Part shown: positions 9,472 through 17,228 of the stretch, in pieces | Layout of the letters: each line of letters opens with the position of its first letter | Position numbering within the stretch: the first letter of the stretch is position 1 | Notes under the pieces: model-generated | What the model saw: only the letters and a program-made list of their open reading frames with translations | Told to the model about the DNA's origin: nothing | The model's database searches: none | Translations under genes and position numbers: made by a program | From: Abyssisolibacter fermentans | GTDB taxonomy: Bacteria > Bacillota > Clostridia > Tissierellales > MCWD3 | Assembly (NCBI RefSeq): GCF_001559865.1 | Contig: NZ_LOHE01000060.1 | Location: 1 to 64,000, forward strand | DNA length: 64,000 bases | Reading direction: 5' to 3'

Positions 9472-10179
9472 TTATAAGCTTCCTAAATAAGCTTTTTTGA
9501 TGTTTTCATCATTGAGCATATCTTTAGCATTACCTTTAATTGTTACTTTACCAGTTTCAATAACATATCCTCTATCAGCAATAGATAATGCCATATTTGC
9601 GTTTTGTTCTACCAATAGAACCGTCGTACCCTGCTCACTTATTGATTTGATTAAATCAAATATCATTAAAACAAGATTTGGTGAAAGTCCTAGTGACGGC
9701 TCATCTAACATAAGCAGTTTTGGTTCCGCCATTAAGGATCTGCCAATAGCAAGCATCTGCTGTTCTCCACCACTTAGTGTTTTTGCAGTTTGCTTTTTTC
9801 TCTCAAAGAGCCTTGGAAATAAATCGTAAACTCTATCAAAAGATTGTTTTATTCCTTCTTTATCATTTCTTATAAATGCTCCCAATTTTAAATTCTGTTC
9901 TACTGATAATTGCGGAAAAACCTCTCTACCTTCAGGCGATAAGCTTATTCCCATTTTAACAATATCAGAAGGAGTTTTGTTTGTTATATCATTATCTTCG
10001 TAAATAACTTTTCCCTTTGTTGACTTCAATAGTCCTGTTATAGAAGCTAAAGTAGTAGTTTTTCCTGCACCGTTACTACCAATCAAAGTAACAATTTCGC
10101 CTTGATTTACTTCTAAATCAATTCCCTTCAAAGCATGAATATTCCCATAATAAGTGTGTAAATTCTCAATCTTAAGCAT
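9472..10179 (-). CDS. livF: Branched-chain amino-acid type ABC transporter ATPase LivF
   Basis: This 235-residue ATPase has Walker A GSNGAGKTT, signature LSGGEQQML, Walker B LLMLDEPSLGL and the switch His region (LLVEQNA). The N-terminus IENLHTYYGNIHALKGI is characteristic of LivF. It starts 4 bases after livG and powers uptake through LivH and LivM at the membrane. The substrate cannot be read from the ATPase; branched-chain amino acids are the default, but the ATC-hydrolase-like and Dha genes that follow suggest another small amide or amino acid is possible. Confidence 0.9.
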   Translation of the reverse strand: MLKIENLHTYYGNIHALKGIDLEVNQGEIVTLIGSNGAGKTTTLASITGLLKSTKGKVIYEDNDITNKTPSDIVKMGISLSPEGREVFPQLSVEQNLKLGAFIRNDKEGIKQSFDRVYDLFPRLFERKKQTAKTLSGGEQQMLAIGRSLMAEPKLLMLDEPSLGLSPNLVLMIFDLIKSISEQGTTVLLVEQNANMALSIADRGYVIETGKVTIKGNAKDMLNDENIKKAYLGSL

Positions 10180-10183
10180 CTAA

Positions 10184-10945
10184 TTACACCTCTTTTCCTA
10201 GATATGCTTCAACAACCTTTGGATTGTTTGCAATATCTTGTGGCAAACCTTCAGCAATTTTCTTACCATAATCTATTACATATATTCTGTCGGAAATATT
10301 CATAACAACCTTCATATCATGCTCGATTAGAATAATCGTATATCCCTTATCTCTAAGTTCTTTAATGAAATTTAGCAAATTTTCAGATTCTTGTGGATTC
10401 ATGCCTGCTGCTGGCTCATCGAGTAATATAATTTTTGCATTCGTTGCAATAGCTCTTGCTATTTCCAATCTTCTTTGATCTCCATATGGCAAATTCATAG
10501 CATAGTTGTTAATTTTATCTCCTAAACCTATAGATTTTAGTATTCTTATTGCCTCAATGGTTTTTTCAACTTCTTGTTTTTTATATTTCTTTGTCCTTAG
10601 TAAAATATCAAGAAAATTATAATTTGTTTTAATATGCATACCTATCAAAACATTTTCTATTACTCTTAACTCTTTAAATAATCTAATGTTTTGAAATGTC
10701 CTTGCAATACCATGACCTACAATTTCTTGCGGAGTTAAATCTTGAATTTCTTTATTATCAAAGATGATTTTTCCTGAAGTTGTTTTATAAACACCAGTTA
10801 GTAAGTTGAAAATCGTCGTTTTACCTGCTCCATTAGGGCCTATAATACTTATTATTTCACCTTTCTCTACTTTAAAGCTTACTGAATCAACAGCTTTTAA
10901 GCCACCGAAATGTTTTGATAAATCTTTTACTTCTAACAACGCCAT
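10184..10945 (-). CDS. livG: Branched-chain amino-acid type ABC transporter ATPase LivG
   Basis: This 253-residue ATPase has Walker A GPNGAGKTT, a family insertion after GIARTFQNIRLF, the variant signature LPYGDQRRLEIARA in place of LSGGQ, and Walker B ILLDEPAAGMNP. The PYGDQRR signature and EPAAGMN are diagnostic of LivG. It lies between livM and livF with 4-base gaps on both sides, as in a compact operon. LivG and LivF form the heterodimeric motor of the transporter. Confidence 0.92.
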   Translation of the reverse strand: MALLEVKDLSKHFGGLKAVDSVSFKVEKGEIISIIGPNGAGKTTIFNLLTGVYKTTSGKIIFDNKEIQDLTPQEIVGHGIARTFQNIRLFKELRVIENVLIGMHIKTNYNFLDILLRTKKYKKQEVEKTIEAIRILKSIGLGDKINNYAMNLPYGDQRRLEIARAIATNAKIILLDEPAAGMNPQESENLLNFIKELRDKGYTIILIEHDMKVVMNISDRIYVIDYGKKIAEGLPQDIANNPKVVEAYLGKEV

Positions 10946-10949
10946 ATTA

Positions 10950-11978
10950 TCAACCCTCTTTCATTATGCTATCTAAGTTAACACCTTCAGGCATTTTGTA
11001 ATCTCTTTTACTTTGACCACCTAAAATTCCTTGAGGTCTGTACCTAATCATTAACACTAATATCAATCCAAACACTACAAATCTATATTCCTGTAAAAAT
11101 CTTAGTGCTTCTGGGAAAGAAATCAGTAAAGCCGATCCTAAAAACATACCTCTAATTGTACCCATACCTCCAAAGATTACTATACTTATAATCATAATAG
11201 AAGTATCAAAAGTAAAAGTATTCGGATCAATGTATCTAATCATATGAGCATAAAAGCTACCACCTAATCCAGCAAAGAATGCTGATATAATAAATGCATA
11301 TACTTTAAGATTAGTTGTTTTTATACCCATGAGTGTTGCAACCAATTCATCTTCTCTGATTGCCATCAAAGCTCTGCCCATTTTTGACCTAATTATTCTG
11401 TATATAATTACAGTTGTTATAAAAACTAATACCCATACTAGATAAAATAATCCTCCATTGAGCGACGTTAACTCAATTCCGAAAAATACCGGTCTTTGTA
11501 TTTTTGTTATTCCTAAAGGTCCATTAGTTAAGCTTTCCCAGTTGAGTATGACCATTCTTATAACTTCTCCAAATCCTAATGTTGCAATTGTTAAATAAGT
11601 TCCAGATAACCTAAGAGTCGGGAGCCCTAATAATAGACCAAATATACCTGCTACCAGAGCACCTAATAAAGCTGTTATAAAAAAGTTAAGCCCAAAATTC
11701 AAGCTGATAAGCGCAGATGTATATGCACCAATAGCACAGAAACCAGCATGTCCAATTGAAACTTGACCAGTATAGCCTGTAATTAAATTCAAACTTAATG
11801 AAAGAATTACATACATACCAATCATGGTTAAAATTCTTACCATAAACATTGGAAGACCAATTTTGGGAATCAGAAACATTATTAGCAATGCTGCAGCATA
11901 TACAGAATATTTTACTGTTTTTTTCTTTTCTATTACATTTATTAAACTATTTATATTTCCTATGATTTTATTCTTCAT
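10950..11978 (-). CDS. livM: Branched-chain amino-acid type ABC transporter permease LivM
   Basis: This 342-residue membrane protein has about ten hydrophobic segments. The LivM signature GYTGQVSIGHAGFCAIGAY follows the second or third segment, and the EEDELVATLMGI-type coupling region (IREDELVATLMGI) is where the ATPases dock. The C-terminus RYRPQGILGG is also typical. Its ATG follows AAAGGGG at good spacing. It partners with LivH to form the channel. Confidence 0.92.
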   Translation of the reverse strand: MKNKIIGNINSLINVIEKKKTVKYSVYAAALLIMFLIPKIGLPMFMVRILTMIGMYVILSLSLNLITGYTGQVSIGHAGFCAIGAYTSALISLNFGLNFFITALLGALVAGIFGLLLGLPTLRLSGTYLTIATLGFGEVIRMVILNWESLTNGPLGITKIQRPVFFGIELTSLNGGLFYLVWVLVFITTVIIYRIIRSKMGRALMAIREDELVATLMGIKTTNLKVYAFIISAFFAGLGGSFYAHMIRYIDPNTFTFDTSIMIISIVIFGGMGTIRGMFLGSALLISFPEALRFLQEYRFVVFGLILVLMIRYRPQGILGGQSKRDYKMPEGVNLDSIMKEG

Positions 11979-11993
11979 ATTGCGCCCCTTTAC

Positions 11994-12872
11994 TTATACT
12001 TTAGTAATATCTTTTTTACCAAATATACCTTTTGGTCTAATAATTAGAACCAAAATAAGGATTACGAACGCTACTGCATCTCTATATCCACCGCCAAAAT
12101 ATGATACTGCAAAACTTTCAGATAGTCCTACTACAAGCCCTCCAATAACAGAACCATATAATACTCCTATTCCTCCTAAAACAGCAGCCGAAAACGCTTT
12201 CAATCCTGCAATGAAACCCATATTTGGATAAACAACTTGATAATATCCACTGATCAGAGTTCCAGCAATTGCAGCTGATGCACCACCTAAGAAGAAAGTA
12301 AAAGAAACTATATAATTTACGTTTATCCCCATTAGATGAGCAGCTTTTGGATTTTGTTCTACAGCTCTCATAGCTAATCCTACTTTAGTCTTTTGTATTA
12401 TAACTGTTAGAATAATTAGTAATAATAGAGAAACAAGAAAAATAAATAATTGAGTTGAATTCACACTGATACTTCCCAACTTTATAATTCCATAATTAAA
12501 TATTTTAGGGAACCATTTACTTTGACTTCCAAATATTATCATCAATAAATTTTGTATTATATACGAAACACCAATAGTCGTTATTAACGCTGCAATTGGT
12601 TTTGATTTTTTTTCTCTTAAAGGCTTTAAACTAAGTTTGTCAATTAGTATTCCAAGAAAGCCAGTCGCAATTATACTAATTAGTAATGCAGGAAATATTC
12701 CCCATTGCATTGAAACTGCAACTACAAGAGCTATATGGGCACCAAATGCATAAACTGAGCCATGAGAAAAATTTACCAATCTTAATATACCGAAAACTAG
12801 TGAGTATCCTACAGCTATTAGTGCATAAACCATTCCCAAAGTTAATCCGTCAAATATCTGTTGAAACAGCAA
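11994..12872 (-). CDS. livH: Branched-chain amino-acid type ABC transporter permease LivH
   Basis: This permease of about 292 residues starts with the classic LivH sequence LFQQIFDGLTLGMVYALIA and has the coupling motif VEQNPKAAHLMGI. I place the start at the TTG at 12872, which follows GGTGGGG and gives the usual family N-terminus; the frame is open to 12899. The C-terminus IRPKGIFGKK is typical. It lies just after livK in the operon. Confidence 0.9.
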   Translation of the reverse strand: MLFQQIFDGLTLGMVYALIAVGYSLVFGILRLVNFSHGSVYAFGAHIALVVAVSMQWGIFPALLISIIATGFLGILIDKLSLKPLREKKSKPIAALITTIGVSYIIQNLLMIIFGSQSKWFPKIFNYGIIKLGSISVNSTQLFIFLVSLLLLIILTVIIQKTKVGLAMRAVEQNPKAAHLMGINVNYIVSFTFFLGGASAAIAGTLISGYYQVVYPNMGFIAGLKAFSAAVLGGIGVLYGSVIGGLVVGLSESFAVSYFGGGYRDAVAFVILILVLIIRPKGIFGKKDITKV

Positions 12873-12904
12873 AGTATCCCCACCCTTCGGTTTTTTCAAT
12901 CATC

Positions 12905-14026
12905 CTATTTTGATACCTCAACGAAAGCACCGTTTTCAACTTTTAACCAAGCAAATGTTTTTTGTGCATCTCCTTTTTCATTAAATGTTGTTTGACCTGT
13001 TACTCCCGGATATGAAATTTTATATAATTCATCTTTAATAGCAGATCTATCTATTGAGCTAGTATTCTCAATTGCAGATAAGATAATGCCAGCTGAATCA
13101 TATGCTTGAGCTGTTAAACTACTAGGTGCTGAACCATATTTAGCTTCATAAGCTTCAACAAAATTCTTAATGTTTTCATTTTCACTACCATGGAAGAATA
13201 TTGCTGGTAAATAAACACCTTCAACATATTCTTTACCAAGATTAATTAATTCTTGACTATAAGCATTTGAAAATCCAACAAAGTTTATTTCAGGATTTAC
13301 CGCTTTGTACTGAGTTGCAAAAGGAGCAAGAACATTATACATTCCAACCACTATTACAACATCCGGCTTAGCTTCATTAAATGCAGTAACAACTGGACTG
13401 AAATCAACTGTTCCATCAATTATTTCTTGATGCTCAACTACTTTTACACCTTCGTAATCATTTGCAATTTCCTTAACTATACCTGCAGTTGCTGTTCCCC
13501 AGTCAGTTTTTACTGATAATATACCAATATTTTTAGCATTTAGTGCTTTTACTGCAATTTCAATTGCTTCTTTAGCTTCTACATTTATTACTGTATTATT
13601 TCTGAAGATATAATCGCCTTCACTTGAATAATCCGGATGTGAAGCAGATGGAGATATTTCTACTATACCAGCTTCTTGATAAGTTGGAGAAGCCGCCATA
13701 CAAACACCACTCGCAAAGTGACCAACAACTCCTGCTATATCAGAATCCCCAATGATTTTCTCTGCTATTGTAGCTGCTTCTTCACCATTGTTTTTGTCAT
13801 CGTATACTACTACTTCAACTTTTTTATCAAGTACTCCACCTTTCGAATTCCATTGTTCAACCATTAATTCAACAGCATTTTTAAATCCAGTACCATATTC
13901 AGCAAAATCTCCTGTTAAAGGTGCAGCTATTGCTAATTTAACTACTTCACTTTCTTTTGGTGTACACCCGCTAAACAAAGATACTACCATTAAGACTGTA
14001 AGCAAAACAACAATTATTTTCTTCAA
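12905..14026 (-). CDS. livK: Substrate-binding lipoprotein of the liv-type transporter
   Basis: This 373-residue periplasmic-binding-type protein has a lipoprotein signal peptide: MKKIIVVLL, a hydrophobic stretch, then the lipobox LFSGC, so it should be anchored outside the membrane by Cys20. The mature part begins with VKLAIAAPLTGDFAEYG, a type I fold motif shared by LivJ/LivK. The start is a TTG after AAGGAGCTG. It is the first gene of livKHMGF. Ligand contacts cannot be assigned confidently; leucine-isoleucine-valine is the default guess, and amides or other amino acids are possible. Confidence 0.88.
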   Translation of the reverse strand: MKKIIVVLLTVLMVVSLFSGCTPKESEVVKLAIAAPLTGDFAEYGTGFKNAVELMVEQWNSKGGVLDKKVEVVVYDDKNNGEEAATIAEKIIGDSDIAGVVGHFASGVCMAASPTYQEAGIVEISPSASHPDYSSEGDYIFRNNTVINVEAKEAIEIAVKALNAKNIGILSVKTDWGTATAGIVKEIANDYEGVKVVEHQEIIDGTVDFSPVVTAFNEAKPDVVIVVGMYNVLAPFATQYKAVNPEINFVGFSNAYSQELINLGKEYVEGVYLPAIFFHGSENENIKNFVEAYEAKYGSAPSSLTAQAYDSAGIILSAIENTSSIDRSAIKDELYKISYPGVTGQTTFNEKGDAQKTFAWLKVENGAFVEVSK

Positions 14027-14060
14027 ACTTCTCAGCTCCTTTTTAGATTTTTATTGGTAT

Positions 14061-14088
14061 CTTATAGTATTTAATGAATATATATCAA
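14061..14088 (-). promoter_or_regulatory. Candidate sigma-A promoter of the liv-dha operon
   Basis: On the minus strand, TTGATA (14083-14088) and TATAAG (14061-14066) are separated by 16 bases. The leader before the livK TTG would be about 30 bases. Neither box is perfect, which would suit an activated promoter. Confidence 0.45.
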
Positions 14089-14127
14089 TACTACCATGAT
14101 GATAACTAAATATATTTAATACTATAG

Positions 14128-14140
14128 TATCATTTTGATA
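14128..14140. promoter_or_regulatory. Candidate operator, TATCA-N3-TGATA, proximal copy
   Basis: A perfect inverted repeat TATCATTTTGATA centred about 80 bases upstream of the predicted livK transcription start. An identical 13-mer lies at 14209-14221. The surrounding 400 bases hold no gene. Confidence 0.4.
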
Positions 14141-14208
14141 ATTTCGATATATTTTTATCTCATTTTAATAATATCATTAGATATTAGTCCTTGTAAAGGT
14201 TTTCTTGC

Positions 14209-14221
14209 TATCATTTTGATA
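14209..14221. promoter_or_regulatory. Candidate operator, TATCA-N3-TGATA, distal copy
   Basis: Second copy of the same 13-base inverted repeat, centred 81 bases further upstream. Two identical palindromes upstream of a weak promoter fit enhancer-like sites for the DhaR/TyrR-like regulator encoded at 5436-7172. The stretch from here to 14456 shows nothing else I can name. Confidence 0.4.
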
Positions 14222-14457
14222 ATTTTTTCTTTAGATAATCTGTAATAATTATACTTATATTTTAATTTTAAATTTATTTATACAATATTCATTCCCTTAT
14301 TATTGAAAAATATTTATATGAATTTCTATCTAAAGCTCTGTATTTGAGGAAACAAAATCTTCAATTATAAATATATTCAATGTATATTTTGCCCTCAACA
14401 TAATGAAAATTATATTTATTCACTATTTTAAAGTTAATGATTTCCTATTATATAAAA

Positions 14458-14494
14458 AGGGGGTGTCTCAAAAAACATTTTGAAACAACCCCTC
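14458..14494 (-). terminator. Hairpin with GGGG/CCCC stem, probable terminator
   Basis: GGGGTGTCTCAAAA pairs, with a few mismatches, with TTTTGAAACAACCCC around a short loop. It lies immediately after the stop codon of a short broken reading frame (14495-14560). Hairpins of this type are common at the ends of insertion sequences and as terminators. It would end the RiPP-like cluster transcript. Confidence 0.5.
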
Positions 14495-14560
14495 TCAAAT
14501 TTCTTTTAATATTCTATCCAGATTATTTAGCGCATAAAGACCCCCACTTTTATAAGCTGA
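14495..14560 (-). pseudogene. Short C-terminal gene remnant, possibly a transposase tail
   Basis: A minus-strand frame reads SAYKSGGLYALNNLDRILKE and stops just before the GGGG/CCCC hairpin; a stop codon lies directly upstream. The sequence looks like the tail of a protein rather than random AT-rich translation, and the hairpin is of a kind seen at insertion-sequence ends. I cannot identify the family. Confidence 0.25.
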
Positions 14561-14666
14561 CTTCTAATCAAGTGAAGTACATTCCCCTATGCTTTGCATA
14601 AAGCTAAGCATCAATGGCAAAAGAAACAACATAATATAACATTCCTTCTCAAAAGCGTCGAAGTAA

Positions 14667-14840
14667 TTATATATTTTTTAAAATAAAGTCTTTTAGCATT
14701 TGCAATTGACACAATTCCAACAACCCAAAGGTAAGAATTATTAAATATTTTACATCAAACAGGTATGACATAATAACTAATATAGTCACACTAAACCACA
14801 ATAAAATTTCATTATAATTCATCACAAATTTATTTTTCAT
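14667..14840 (-). CDS. Small membrane protein (57 residues) at the end of the RiPP-like cluster
   Basis: This 57-residue frame begins six bases after the pqqD-like stop codon, so it can be translated by coupling. It holds two hydrophobic stretches, ILLWFSVTILVIMSYLF and YLIILTFGLLEL, separated by DVK, consistent with a two-helix membrane hairpin. The N-terminus MKNKFVMNYNE is polar and the C-terminus is basic. I do not recognise the family. Its place as last gene of the cluster would suit an immunity, anchoring or transport-assist role, but that is inference only. Confidence 0.55.
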   Translation of the reverse strand: MKNKFVMNYNEILLWFSVTILVIMSYLFDVKYLIILTFGLLELCQLQMLKDFILKNI

Positions 14841-14845
14841 AACAA

Positions 14846-15112
14846 CTATTCACTTTCTAGAATAACATTATCCTTTACCATCTCAGCAATAAAATTACTA
14901 ACATCCTTCTTTATAACTTCTTTATCTTCATCATATTGTTCTAATATTTTATTTGATAATTCATCAATAGTAATTTCTCCGTTTAAACTATTCCAAACTA
15001 ATAATGCCAATTCATTCAATTCAAAACATTGATTACCTCCAAATAAAATGTTTCGTTTATTTATCGTTCTTACTCTATAAACAATATTTCGTTTATATAA
15101 AATATTTTTCAT
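14846..15112 (-). CDS. PqqD-like RiPP precursor-recognition protein
   Basis: This 88-residue protein fits the PqqD family, a winged-helix fold that binds the leader of a ribosomal peptide and presents it to a radical SAM enzyme. Visible family features are the early R-x-R-x-I strand (YRVRTINKRNILFG), the CFELNELALLVWNSLNGEIT block and the DVSNFIAEMVKDNVI helix. The start at 15112 follows GGGGAGATG and lies one base after the nucleotidyltransferase stop; an ATG at 15136 would overlap that gene by 23 bases. A free-standing PqqD next to a short peptide gene and several SPASM enzymes is the main reason to call this cluster RiPP-like. Confidence 0.8.
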   Translation of the reverse strand: MKNILYKRNIVYRVRTINKRNILFGGNQCFELNELALLVWNSLNGEITIDELSNKILEQYDEDKEVIKKDVSNFIAEMVKDNVILESE

Positions 15113-15113
15113 T

Positions 15114-15974
15114 TTACATCTCCCCATCTTGTCCAATTTTGTTTATTATTTCATTTGAAAAATCAATTATTTTTTCAGCATTAATTCTAAGACTCTTTTC
15201 ATTGTCTAGCTTTTCTTCAAAATATAAATTTTTAAACTTTCTATATACTTTACAAGCTTCTTCATCATGCTCTGCCAAATTTTTGAGTTTTATTGGAATC
15301 CATTTATCTCTATCAAGAGACGTTTTCATATAAAAGATATATGCTTTCATTGTTTCAAGTAATATACTTCTTGCTACGTTAACAGCAACTTCAAATTGTT
15401 TATTTTCAATATTACCTATCACATCTTCATAATTTATGTCAACATTATTAATTGATATCCTGGTCATAAGCTTAAAATAATTTTTTTGATTAAAACCAGT
15501 TTTAACTTCATTAAATCCATCTTCATTCCAAATAGGAATACCATTTAAAAATCTATGTATAAATGAAGTGAATTTGAATAAATCAAAGCCTTTAGGCATT
15601 TTTAAAATATTAAATGTTCTTATATTATCACTAAAATTATATATATTAAGTTGATTCATTAAATCCAATACAACTGGTTTTGAATATATTTCAATATCGA
15701 TGCTTACTCCATATAGTCTTTTAAATTGAGTTTTTATATGAGCTCTATCATAGTCTAATAGTGATTTATTAATTTCATTTATATTACCTGATAATATAAA
15801 TACATCTATATCTGATAATTTGTTGCCCATTCCTTTTGAAAGCTTATTATTCATCCCTTCTATTAATGACCCGCTCAAAAAAATAATATCTTCCTTTTTA
15901 TAATTTAATATTTTTAAAATATCTTTTTTCTCAATTGTAATATTTCTTTGTTTGATTTCAATAATATCCTCCAT
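15114..15974 (-). CDS. Nucleotidyltransferase-fold protein with helical C-terminus
   Basis: This 286-residue protein has the minimal nucleotidyltransferase signature: a GS pair at residues 35-36 (FLSGSLIEG) and a D-x-D pair at 55-57 (LSDIDVFIL), the metal ligands for NMP transfer. The last 130 residues are helical and HEPN-like in feel. Between the signature parts is a duplicated NKLSKGMGNKLS stretch. It lies directly downstream of the precursor peptide and before pqqD. It may nucleotidylate the peptide or a small-molecule partner, or act as an immunity modifier. AAGAGGTGA precedes the ATG. Confidence 0.65.
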   Translation of the reverse strand: MEDIIEIKQRNITIEKKDILKILNYKKEDIIFLSGSLIEGMNNKLSKGMGNKLSDIDVFILSGNINEINKSLLDYDRAHIKTQFKRLYGVSIDIEIYSKPVVLDLMNQLNIYNFSDNIRTFNILKMPKGFDLFKFTSFIHRFLNGIPIWNEDGFNEVKTGFNQKNYFKLMTRISINNVDINYEDVIGNIENKQFEVAVNVARSILLETMKAYIFYMKTSLDRDKWIPIKLKNLAEHDEEACKVYRKFKNLYFEEKLDNEKSLRINAEKIIDFSNEIINKIGQDGEM

Positions 15975-16002
15975 AAAATCACCTCTTTTTTTGATATTTC
16001 AA

Positions 16003-16032
16003 GAACAGACAAACAATAAAGTTTGTCTGTTC
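16003..16032 (-). promoter_or_regulatory. Stem-loop downstream of the precursor peptide gene
   Basis: GAACAGACAAAC and GTTTGTCTGTTC make a perfect 12-bp stem with a 6-base loop, 11 bases after the precursor stop codon. No T run follows on the minus strand, so read-through into the nucleotidyltransferase is expected. It may be a partial attenuator or an RNA-stabilising 3' end. Confidence 0.65.
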
Positions 16033-16042
16033 AAAATAAAAG

Positions 16043-16123
16043 TTACCTCATAATGCATACGTCTGATGCTAAAGCTGCTGGAAGCGTTATTCTTTGAGCT
16101 TTTGGAGCTTCATATTTTTTCAT
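16043..16123 (-). CDS. Putative RiPP precursor peptide (26 residues)
   Basis: This tiny gene has a strong ribosome site (GAGGAGGTGAAATT before ATG). The peptide starts MKKYEAPKAQRITLP and ends LASDVCIMR; it has one cysteine, four residues from the end. The charged KKYEAPKAQR start looks like a leader and the Ala-rich, Cys-containing end like a core. It sits between a radical SAM/SPASM gene and a nucleotidyltransferase gene, with a PqqD-like gene nearby. The length is close to that of PqqA. It is bracketed by two perfect stem-loops. I know no named peptide with this sequence, so the product is unknown. No GG-type leader cleavage site is seen. Confidence 0.7.
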   Translation of the reverse strand: MKKYEAPKAQRITLPAALASDVCIMR

Positions 16124-16151
16124 AATTTCACCTCCTCATTTATATTGTATT

Positions 16152-16176
16152 ATCAAAGATATTAATAATCTTTGAT
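16152..16176 (-). promoter_or_regulatory. Stem-loop upstream of the precursor peptide gene
   Basis: ATCAAAGAT and ATCTTTGAT form a perfect 9-bp stem around a 7-base loop, 28 bases before the precursor ATG. With the stem-loop at 16003-16032 it brackets the peptide gene, as would be expected if the segment is cut out of the long transcript and protected. Confidence 0.5.
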
Positions 16177-16233
16177 GCTACCCATTTACTAATTTCAGTA
16201 TATAAAATTTACTCTCTTATGCTGCATATAAAT

Positions 16234-17211
16234 CTAATCATTACTTATACTTTGACATTGTAATGATAGCTGTTCACAATAAGGATATGGTGATAATATA
16301 TCTCCGCCAATAGAAGCAGATATTGATCTGCATGAACCTCTGCATTTTTCCCAGAATTCACAGGTTGAACAAATTCCTTTGAATTGTTCTTGTTTTAATT
16401 CTCTAATAGTTATAAAGTGTTTACTGTTCCATAACTCCTCTAAAGAATTTTCTTTAATGTTTCCTGCAATAAAATCTCTTCTAGCAAATGTAAGTGGAGC
16501 ACAAGAAGTAACATCTCCATTTGGCATTATTTCACATCTTGATACTCCCCAACCACAACCTTTTTGGTATTTTCCTGAAAGCCTAGGAGGTAACTCTATT
16601 GTAAGATGTGAGTATTTTTGAAGTAATCTCTCCTTAAGTTTAAGTAGTTCATCAACCTTAAACAGCGGTAATTCTTTTGCGTTTCCTGTCCTACTATGTC
16701 CTAAAAATACACGGTTAATTATACCTAGGCTTTGAGTAAAATCAAAAATTTGTTCTACATTACCAACATTAATTTGTGTAATTACAGTTTGAGCTTTTAC
16801 TTTGAAACCATGCTTAACTAATAGTTTAAGCTTATCTTTTACTATGTCTGCACTCAGATTATCACGCATTTTTTCTCCATCATAACTAACCTTAAAAGAT
16901 ATTTTATCAGGTTTAGGAATCTTTATAAGCATATTTTCATCTATTAATGTCCCATTAGTTTCTATTGACACTTTCAAATCAAGTTCCATACAAAATGCAA
17001 TTAAATCATATATATTTTCATGAACTAATGGCTCTCCTCCAGTAAAAGTAACTATTTCACATCCTAAATCTACAGCTTGAGTAATAATTGATTTTACTGT
17101 TTGAAAATCCAGCTCATATTTTTCAGTAAACCAATCTGCTGCATAACAATGGAGACAATTCAAATTGCACCTAGAAGTTAAACGAACATGCAAATCTTTA
17201 ATTTCATACAA
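16234..17211 (-). CDS. Radical SAM/SPASM peptide maturase, adjacent to the precursor
   Basis: This protein of about 325 residues has the radical SAM cluster motif C15-x3-C19-x2-C22 (SRCNLNCLHC), the SAM-contact motif TGGEPLV, and a C-terminal SPASM region with CSTCEFWEKCRGSC for auxiliary iron-sulfur clusters. Enzymes of this type form thioether, C-C or other bonds on ribosomal peptides. I place the start at a TTG at 17211 preceded by GAGGGGG; the frame is open to 17238 but would then overlap the previous gene. It is the SPASM gene closest to the precursor and so the best candidate for first modification. Confidence 0.85.
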   Translation of the reverse strand: MYEIKDLHVRLTSRCNLNCLHCYAADWFTEKYELDFQTVKSIITQAVDLGCEIVTFTGGEPLVHENIYDLIAFCMELDLKVSIETNGTLIDENMLIKIPKPDKISFKVSYDGEKMRDNLSADIVKDKLKLLVKHGFKVKAQTVITQINVGNVEQIFDFTQSLGIINRVFLGHSRTGNAKELPLFKVDELLKLKERLLQKYSHLTIELPPRLSGKYQKGCGWGVSRCEIMPNGDVTSCAPLTFARRDFIAGNIKENSLEELWNSKHFITIRELKQEQFKGICSTCEFWEKCRGSCRSISASIGGDILSPYPYCEQLSLQCQSISND

Positions 17212-17228
17212 TATTATTTCCCCCTCTT

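Noticed and set aside
14027-14460. Sigma-54 promoter for the liv operon
   Set aside because: No GG-N10-GC type -24/-12 element is seen, and the nearby regulator lacks the GAFTGA loop, so a sigma-A promoter is favoured.
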